Origin: Symbiodinium natans
Taxonomy: Eukaryota; Sar; Dinophyceae; Suessiales; Symbiodiniaceae
Length of the DNA: 64,000 nucleotides
Assembly: GCA_905221605.1 (NCBI GenBank)
Contig: CAJNDS010000480.1
Location: forward strand, 186,001 to 250,000
Direction: 5' to 3'
Numbering within the stretch: position 1 is the stretch's first letter; the number at the start of each line of letters is the position of its first letter. The translations under genes and the position numbers were made by a program. Positions 56,142 through 64,000 of this stretch are shown here, in pieces. Below the pieces are notes generated by a model, which was not told where the DNA came from, did no database searches, and saw nothing but the letters and a program-made list of their open reading frames with translations.

Positions 56142-57014
56142 CAAGTTGTGCAGGTGATTCTGCCCCTAAGAGAAGCTGTCAGAGATGACCTTTGGTCTAG
56201 TCTCGCACGAGAGCCTGTCATACGAGTCATACCTGTGTTGGCATGTCCATCTTGTTGGTCAGTCTTTTGGGGGCAGATTTGTTTTCCCTGGCGAAGCCCT
56301 TACCAGCCCCTTCCATGGTGCACCCCAATGATCTTTGCACTCTTCAAGAGAGGTTTCTTGCAAGACCTTTCCCTTGAGGAAAAACAACTCAGAAATTCAA
56401 GCTCCGGCGTGGCCTCTGTTTCGCAAGGCGGGCTTCGGGGTTCCATGGAACGCCGGAGCCTGCCAGTCATCTCTACTCTAGACACCTCTGCACTTGGCCA
56501 TCACCTGCTCGAATTGCAGGGGCAGCTGGATGATGTTGCTCTAAGCTCACCGCTGTGACATAGTGACGACTCCAGAGCTGTGAAATGGACTTTGCACCGG
56601 TCGCTCGTTTTATGAAGCGGAGAAGCGACTTAAGATGCCTGAAGTCCCTGCGGTCTTGGCATCCAGTGAGGCTTGCCGTAGGCTGACGACGCCTCAACAC
56701 GACCTTGAAACATGCAAGTGCCTGCAAAAAATGTGGGGAATGCCCGATCGCGACGACGTGTCCTTGACATGTTGCTTTGGCAAGATAATGGAAAAGGTCA
56801 TTGGAGAGCATGTTTTCCCATGTGCCCGCCGAAAGGTTGCCTTGGAGCCTTCGGACATGCGCGGAGTCAACATGAGCCAACATGAGACAACCTTGTAAAA
56901 GATGTTGTGCCAGGACCGTCTTTCAAAAGCTACTAGATCACTGTAGGCTGCGAATTGCTTCGTGATCCGCGTTGCTATGAGTATCATCATTCGTGTTGTT
57001 GCGACGAGCTGAGC
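56142..57014. other. Short intergenic stretch
   Basis: Presumed 3' untranslated region of the PP2C gene and upstream region of the next gene, about 870 bases, no recognised coding. Close spacing and same orientation fit a unidirectional array. Confidence 0.4.
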
Positions 57015-60000
57015 ATGAGAAGATGGCTGCTGGCCGCTGCACTCACGCTTGCTTATGGCGACTGGAAGTGCACCGTCCAGGAGCAGAACAACTGCATCAT
57101 CAATGCTCCTCTGAACTATCGGGGAAGTGTAGGATGGACCTTGAATACTTTCCACTCAATGTGGGGCTCTTCCATCCGGGGCAGGGGGGGGGGGGGGTGG
57201 GGGGGGGGGGGGGGTCCTTTATTGGGGGATTAGGGGCTCCGTGATCAAGGCTACCTGAAGGGGACCCTATTCTAGAACAACCTCCCTTTCCCTTGTTAGC
57301 ATTCTTCGTGGACTCGTGGGGGCACCTCAGGCATCTGCGCTCGTGAGCGGCCCACTGGTGTTCGATGGCAACGTTCTGGTGACGCACCAAGCCCTCGTGC
57401 AGTCCGAGACCAGCTTTAGCATCGAAGCATCTGGCAACCTCACCGTGGAGATGGGGTCCACGCTGCAAGCCAAAGGCCCGGATGTCCCCAAGCTTAGAGG
57501 TCCCCAAAGTCACTCAAGATCAGTAAAGGTCACCAAGGTCGCCAAGCCCGAAACCCGTCCCTGATCTACATTCTTTGCGGAACGCTTGAACGGACTGCAG
57601 CCAGGAGATCTGACCCTGAATGCAAGCACCGTCCGCATTGTCAGTGGCTCAGGGAACTGTTGTGACCCATGGTTGACGCTTAAACTCTATGTAAACTGTT
57701 CTCCATCTTTTGCACATGTAACAGAAATGGGCTTGCATTTAAGCTTACTTGAGTCTGGCAGGGCTTGCGAAAGTCGGTTGCTGTCACTTTTGCCCTTCTC
57801 CCAGCTGCCTTCCCAAATTTTGGGGCAGCTCGGTCGTCATTTTTCAGGGACAGCTGAGAGCTATGGTCGTGAGAAAAGGGAACAGCTTCTTGAAGCTTCA
57901 AACCCTCTTTTGGGGTTTGAAACGGCTGGATTCTCGGACTCTGGATGCAGGCCAGGCTTCGCAGCTTGCCCATCCGGAGTCTGAAAGCTGAGGGCTTAAG
58001 GCCTTTCTTCCGCTTTGATTCTCGGGTTTCTTGGACAAGAAAGGATGACGCAGAGGCCGCTGGGGGAGTGCCGTAGGGATCGAAGACGCTGCAGGAGGCA
58101 AAGAGCCGATGAAGGCCTGCACTACGAAGGGAGGGCGAGTGGTCACTTCTCTGGGTTGAGCTGAGCTCAAACATCGCAAGTTTGCGTCTTCGGCCGGGGT
58201 GAGGTGGTGTAGAATGCAGCATGCGGGTTACGTATGAAAGGAACAAGAGGAACGGAAGAAGAAGAGGGCCCAAACACAGTCGTCTACTTGAGCATTCGAC
58301 GGTCTCAGGTTGGCTCCTCGACCTCGGCACAAGGGACCCTTGCCGTTGTCAGCCGCGCGAGCTCCAAACAAGGCACAGTGCCGCAGAGCCTTGCCGACGC
58401 CGTGCCGAAGTCCTGCCAAAGTCCTCTCAAAGCCTTGTCAGCTCGGCCAGCCCCTTCCCACTCTCAAAGCTCCGCTTGACAGGTGCTGTCGTTGGCTCCC
58501 ACTTACCGGGAAAGGCCGGGGGATTCGCTCTCTCTCTCTCTCTCTCTCTGTCTCTCTGCCTCCTTTTTGGCTGCTGTCTTCGTCTTTGTCGCTGTTCGTG
58601 TCTCTTTGTGGCTCTTGGTCTTTGTCCGTCTTCCTCGCTGGTGCTCAATCAAGGTTGGCATTGATCAGCGGGACTCCGGCGGCGACCCGGGTATCCTCGT
58701 CGCCGATGCAGCGCTTCAAGGCGCCCTCCGGGAATCCCTGTTTTCCGCAACTCTCCGCAACTCTCCGCAACTCTCCGCAACTCTCCGCAACTCTCCATAA
58801 CTCTGAGAACTCTCCTATGACCCGCATTCGTCAATTTGTGCTTTTGTGGGCCTCTGCCTTCTTAATATTCTCGTTTCTGGCATTTGAGGAGCCGGGCCTT
58901 TGGCCGTGAATGATCTCAAGAGTAGGATTGAACATGCAGATCTTGACTGCCGTTGTGATCTGGAGGCGGCAATGTCCAGGTGAACTGCAACCAGAGCAAA
59001 GTATGTCTCCAAGGAGCCAACAACATAACGGTCGTTGACCCCACCCAGTCATTGCAGATAAGCGGGAAAGCTGTCTCGGCATTTTGGCAGCAATCGCATC
59101 GCAATGTCAGCAGTTGACATCGTGGTTGGCCTCTTTTGTTGCAGCATCGAGGCAGACTGCAGCAACTCAACCTTGACGGCAGCACAGATCCAAATTGTGG
59201 CAGAGACCTCAGTGGAGTTGGCATGAAGAGTTCAGAGGAAGTCTTCAAACAGCTCTCATGTCTGTACATGTCATGTTGCTGACCCATGCTGCCCCTCTAA
59301 ATCCTGGAGCAGGACTCAGAAGGCTTTGCGAATACAGCAATTGTGAACCCTCCCTTAGCTTCCCGCATTCCAACATGCATTTGAATGGGCTGCTAAACGC
59401 ATTCCCTCTTGCCCCCTTCCTTCCCGGTGCGAACAAATTATTGACCTTCTGAATGCATTCCCTTCGACACATGCATTGTGGATGGTCTCCAAATTGAAAT
59501 GCCTCCCAACTGCAAGCAAGATGTGCTTGGAGCCGCATCGCAAATGCATTCCTCTCCCAAGCAAGAGCCGGTTGTTTGTGTGGCCTGGAAAACGCATTCC
59601 TCCTGCGTGTTCGATCCTTTGCGTGTTTCTGCGTGTTGCTGCTTGTTGTGGCCCTGCGTATGTTGAAACAAGAGCGTGCTTTTTTAAGATAGGAGCAGAA
59701 ATTCGAAGAGTTAGCGAATACTTCGCGCGCACCTGGGAGAAGCTGCATGGTGACAGGGGAGGGACCTAGAAATGCGGATGAGCCGCCACACTTTCAGCCT
59801 TCGCTCATGCGCCCTGGACTACAAACAGCTCACCGCTCTCACTGAAGGCCAGTTGATACACCATCGAAGTCTTATCGCAAGAGCTGTCGAGGGGAAAAGA
59901 GGTCCTGGAAGAGCTCCCCCGAACGGTTGTACCATGTTCTACCACTCTACGGCTTCTGCTTCAGCAGCGCACAGGGCCCCCAGGGCTCTGAATGCCCCTT

Positions 60001-62268
60001 TGTTCCTCCCTTTGCCTACCTGGTCTACCTTGCCCCTTTGCCTTTCTTTTGGCCCTTGTAAGGCATCGGATGGACGTGCAACGTGTCACCGTGTACAGAG
60101 CCATTTTGGGGTCCGGGTGCCCTCTTAGATCTGAAAGGGTCCTTCTCAAATCTGGCCTCAGCAAAGCGGAGCGGGCACAAGTCACGCACATCAGACCAGC
60201 TCTCAGAAAGAAGCTACTAGTAAGGGCCAAACGATCATCTGCACGTGGCTTCCACTGCTACCATAGGGTCTGTAGCAGCTGCTCATCTGAGTCGGGTGTT
60301 CCAGAAGATCAGGCAGAGATGGACTTGCACTTGGATGCCGCGATTCCGGGGTTTACGCGAAGTGGCGGCAAGGGAGCGAAGACGCCGTCACAGCTGGACA
60401 TCACTGCACAAGGCCACGAACCGCGTCCGAGCTTCTTGAAGTGACTCGTGACATGTGGGTTTTCTGAGGTCACATGCTGATTGGAAGCCAGAGCTGTACA
60501 TGGACGCTCGAGCGATGCATAGCTGCATTTGCATCGACTAGCTAGAGGGCTTGTGCCCTGGTGCCCTAGTGGTGCTCTAGTGCACGTCGGTTCAAACATC
60601 AAAGCTGGCATAGCTGGCTCGCTAAGGGCTGCACGCATCTGCCAACACTATGGAAATTGCGACCAGCAGTCGCATCCACACCGTTGGCCATTCTACCTGC
60701 AAGCACACGTCGGACAGTGCAGGCCTTTGCGCTCCTTTGCTGTTGCTCTCTTGGCCGTGTCATGCGCTGTCAGACTGCTTAATAAGGATTGCCATCCTGA
60801 TGGAATCTGAGAACTGCATGTTGCGGTTTAGGGTTTAGGGTCTAGGGTTTAGCGATTAGGGTTTGTTCAGGACCGAGGGATCGCTGCTTCCCGGCCTGGC
60901 CAACGTGGCCGGGCTCATGGCCCGAGCCTGTGGACGACCCGTACGTGACCTTTGACCTCGCCGCTCGCTCCAGTACAACACCCAACTACACCCAACTACA
61001 ATGCAATCCCCCCCCCCCCCCCCCTTGGAAAGGAAAGCAGCTGCTGTTTGTAGAGTGCACTCAGAGCCGAGGTACTCCTGGCACGGAATTCCCTGAACCT
61101 GTCGAGCCGGGCCATGCTTCAAGGTGCCTCCCATCGTCCCTAGCAGGTAGTGCAGTGGCATAGGCACCGTAGTCTTATCCATCATGGTTAGCGCTTCTGT
61201 TTTGCAGAGTAGCATATGGCCGACCATGGGGACACATTGCCCTCACCTTGCCAGCTGCGTCGTCGCTCCTCTGCGTGAACAATGGGGGCATACGCTTCGC
61301 GGACCACAACGTCTTGGATGCCTCGGGACGTGGCTGCAGCGCTGGTGCCGGGCGTGCGCCCGGGAGCACTGTTCGGGGCCCTACCGGAGCCTACTTGGCA
61401 GGCGCTGATTCGTCTTTGCTCGTCCGAAAGCCCAAACTTGATTGCAACTCTTGAGCCCGACAGAAGAAGAAGAAAAGTTAGAAGGGGAAGGAGAAGAAGA
61501 AGAAGAAGAAGAAGAAGAAGAAGAAGAAGAAGAAGAAGAAGAAGAAGAAGAAGAAGAAGAAGAAGCAGAGTTAAAAGAAGCAGAATATGAAGAAGAAGAA
61601 AAAGAAGAATAATAACAAGAAGAAGAATATGCAGAAGAATGAGAAGAAGAAGCAGAAGAAGAGGAATGAGCAGAAGAATATTAACAAGAAAAATAAGAAT
61701 AATAAGAGTAATAAGAATAATAAGAATAATAAGAATAATAAGAATAATAAGAATAATAAGAATAATAAGAATAATAAGAATAATAAGAATAATAAGAATA
61801 ATAAGAATAATAAGAATAATAAGAATAATGAGAATAATGAGAATAATAAGAATAATAAGAATAATGAGAATAATGAGAATAATAAGAATATTATGAATAA
61901 TAAGAATATTATGAATAATAAGAATAAGAAGAATAATAAGAATAATGAGAGTAATAAGAATATTATGAATAATAAGGATAATAAGAATAATGAGCAGAAG
62001 AAGAAGAAGACCAAGAATAATAATAAGAAGAAAAATAAGAAGAAGAAGAATAAGAAGAATAAGAAGAGAGAAGCAGAGAGAGGCACGCAGACCCACCCAC
62101 CCACAGACCCACACCCACACCCACACCCACACACCCACACCCACACCCACACCCACACCCACACCCACNNNNNNNNNNNNNNNNNNNNNNNNNNNNNNNN
62201 NNNNNNNNNNNNNNNNNNNNNNNNNNNNNNNNNNNNNNNNNNNNNNNNNNNNNNNNNNNNNNNNNNNN

Positions 62269-62311
<43 letters not shown>

Positions 62312-62324
62312 ACACACACACACA

Positions 62325-62406
<82 letters not shown>

Positions 62407-63836
62407 GAGCACAAGAAGGCGTCAAGACGGTTTGGGTTCAGGTGGAGGCACTCATCTTGGTGAGGGGGGATATGGCGGCTCCTTGGAAGAACTCCAGGGC
62501 CTCAGGTTCAGGGTGGGCGTTGTTTTAATGGGCCTTGTTTTAGCAAGGAGTCGACTTGGTCCTCCCTGTTTCGGCACAGTTTCGTGAGTTGCGCTTGAGG
62601 TTCGTTCGACACGCATACAGTGCAGCCGAATTCCTCCACGGTTCAACAGCCGGCTTACGATTTGTACAACCGGCTCTTCCTCCCGACAGAGGGTGCTTCC
62701 GGTGGCGCCACTGGTTATCTGGGGCCTGACGCTAATGGAGCCACCCCACCTGCAGGCTCAGCTGGTGGTGGCTTGATCTGGATATCTGCTACCAGCGCTT
62801 CTGGTAGTGTGACTTTCGGCAGCTGGGTTGCCTTGAAGGCTGAAGGGTTGCCCGGAGGCGTCGCTACCAAGCATGTGTCAGGGGGTGGAGCAGGAGGACA
62901 GATCTTGATCTTCGCGACCAAGATTGCCACGGAAAACGAAGATGAGGCATGGAGGAAGTCTCGTGATGTAGCAATGTAGCTCATGTTTGCTCAAGTAGCG
63001 GCAGGTTTTGTTGCAAAGGTTGCGGTTTTTCAGGCACAGATCGGCCTAGGGGCCTAGCAAGCAAGGGTTTCTTGCAGGCTCCAGTGCTCAGTGTTGCGGG
63101 TGGAAGTGGTGCTTGCTCGGCCACGACAAACGTGCTTAGCGGTGGTGGCGGTGGCGGCTTTGTTGGGTTAAACTGGACGGCAACATCGCCCTTTCCGTCA
63201 CACGGTAAGCTGGATGTCGACGTTGCTGGCGGTTACATGGGCAATGATGGATCGGGGCAGAACTGCTCTTGGGTGGTGCCCAACTCTCGTGGTCTCCGAG
63301 ACACCTTCGGGCATCCTGGCCAGGAGATGCCCTTGAGGGGATGCAGCCCCGGCTATGCAGGCCTCTTCTGCGATGCATGTGACGCCGGGTTATGGAGCCT
63401 TGGGGGCCTTAACGGCTGTCAGGCATGCACAAACAAGCCTCCCAACGGCAACTACACAAAAACTCATTGGCCAAACGCGGAGTGCCCCTACGCCTGCGGC
63501 GTTGGGGTTCCGAACCGCAAGAGCAACCCAGGCTGCTTGGATCCCATGGAATATGCTCTCAGCTTCTTCGGCGGTCCGAAAGGAGTGCTTGCCATCGCAA
63601 TCGCGATTGTGAGTAGTGCTGCGCTTCTCCTGTGGCGTCGGCGGAAGTCGGGTGGCTTGTCACGTGCACTGCTCTCTCATGACGGGCCTGCAGCTCAGGT
63701 CAGCATCAGTTCAGTGTCACTTCAGCTTTTGCAGTCTTCTGTTCGCATCGCTTATGCCTCTGAAACGTGCCTTTTCAATGACCGGGGCACCATTCAGGGA
63801 GCCAACAAAAATCCCAGTGAAATCCTTCGCTGAACA
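57015..63836 (+). CDS. Large secreted/surface glycine-rich protein with cysteine-rich end and membrane helix, 3' partial
   Basis: Starts MRRWLLAAALTLAYG, a good signal peptide. Further + strand exons carry short beta-strand repeats of an adhesin-like type: 57330 to about 57485 (GNLTVEMGSTLQAKG), about 57600-57652 (DLTLNASTVRIV), about 58968-59078 (CNQSKVCLQGANNITV), 59145-59225 (DCSNSTLTAAQIQIVAE), about 61208-61413 (FADHNVLDASGRGCSAG), 62441 on (GGGTHLGEGGYGG), about 62650-62925 (SAGGGLIWISA, VSGGGAGGQILIFA) and 63078-63698. The last holds SGGGGGGFVGLNW, a cysteine-rich EGF/GCC-like module (CSPGYAGLFCDACDAGLW) and a membrane helix (63588-63645, VLAIAIAIVSSAALLLW) followed by RRRKSGG. It is likely a cell-surface protein with a short cytoplasmic tail. 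Exons are certainly missing around the 100-base gap, and the gene probably continues past the window; function unknown. Confidence 0.75.
58745..58804. repeat. Decamer repeat (CTCTCCGCAA)
   Basis: Five to six copies of CTCTCCGCAA in an intron of the surface-protein gene, shortly after a TC dinucleotide run (58530-58556). Confidence 0.9.
59226..61207 (+). other. Gene-internal stretch without a clear exon
   Basis: Between exons at 59145-59225 and 61208-61413 of the surface-protein gene. It holds the AAYGCATTCC repeats, a TTTAGGG run at 60826-60866 and a poly-C tract at 61009-61024. The phrase CIVDGLQIEMPPNC near 59475 could be an exon piece. Confidence 0.4.
59390..59605. repeat. Interspersed AAYGCATTCC motif
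   Basis: AACGCATTCC, GAATGCATTCC and AAATGCATTCC recur at about 40-70-base spacing through an intron of the surface-protein gene, between unrelated sequence. Confidence 0.6.
61455..62405. repeat. Compound microsatellite with assembly gap
   Basis: AAG array (61490-61570), AATAAG-type arrays (61680-61990), CCCACA array (62090-62168), 100 unknown bases (62169-62268), then CA dinucleotides (62269-62404). It lies inside the surface-protein gene, so exons or array length may be lost in the gap. Open frames across it are artefacts. Confidence 0.97.
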
Positions 63837-64000
63837 TTGCTCAATGTGGTTCCTTATGTGCTGCTTGCCTTGATGCTAACAGGCTCAAAAGATGCCAAGT
63901 AGGAGACAGGGGGAAGCCAAATCTTCCCCCAGATTTTGGTGCCTTTTCCCAGGGCCCGAAACTTGGAAACGTTTATTGTTTTTTAGTTGTTTCCAGGTTT

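Noticed and set aside
61188..62528. Long frames rich in Leu/Ile/Phe or Asn/Lys through the microsatellites
   Set aside because: They are produced by AAG, AATAAG and CA arrays and run across 100 unknown bases.
62976..62995. Sequence resembling a relic of the dinoflagellate spliced leader (ends GCTCAAG)
   Set aside because: It needs an insertion and at least two mismatches over 20 bases and sits in an intron of the surface-protein gene, not at a gene start.
1..64000. CRISPR arrays, operons, ribosome-binding sites, rRNA
   Set aside because: No repeat-spacer array and no rRNA sequence seen; the spliced, eukaryotic gene structure makes bacterial features irrelevant.

Overview
The window looks like a nuclear contig of a dinoflagellate (Symbiodiniaceae-like). 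All six host genes I can recognise lie on the + strand in one unidirectional run and are cut into many short exons. Some introns seem to use GC rather than GT donors. Degenerate TTTAGGG repeats are scattered through the sequence, and two large Ty1/copia polyproteins carry accessory domains of a kind associated with dinoflagellate elements. The name is an inference; there is no rRNA or organelle marker here. Splice junctions are read by eye and are approximate.

Layout. 1-6703: no gene I can support; tandem repeats and an AT-rich block. 6704-15537: insulinase-like (M16) zinc peptidase, C-terminal two thirds in at least 15 small exons, catalytic N-terminus not seen. 15538-17386: no gene. 17387-34767: two nested Ty1/copia LTR retrotransposons. 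The outer one (LTRs 17392-17648 and 34502-34762, 5-bp target duplication ctaag) was split in its 5' leader by the inner one (LTRs 17854-18155 and 26539-26840, target duplication gcttt). 36250-39625: riboflavin biosynthesis, a RibD-type reductase domain followed by GTP cyclohydrolase II. 40785-43700: PP2C phosphatase. 44908-48003: class II-type histone deacetylase. 48004-53399: repeats and a dispersed repeat unit, no assured gene. 53400-56141: second PP2C phosphatase of another subfamily. 57015 to the window end: large secreted or surface glycine-rich protein ending in a cysteine-rich module and a membrane helix, interrupted by microsatellites and a 100-base assembly gap (62169-62268).

The most interesting content is in the nested retrotransposons. 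The outer polyprotein carries, between protease and integrase, a Rossmann methyltransferase-like domain with motifs resembling C5-cytosine methyltransferases, including a PPC catalytic-type cysteine. The inner polyprotein has a related domain in which that cysteine is alanine, and directly upstream of it a TET/JBP-like 2-oxoglutarate/Fe(II) dioxygenase-like domain (HxDxxN, then H and R). One element therefore looks built to write, and the other to oxidise, a base modification. Both have nearly identical LTR pairs. The inner frame is open for 2735 codons but hides a compensated frame swap; the outer frame is broken by three +1 shifts, one of them a 13-bp tandem duplication.

The host genes (protease, vitamin B2 synthesis, two phosphatases, deacetylase, surface protein) share no pathway; their common feature is orientation.
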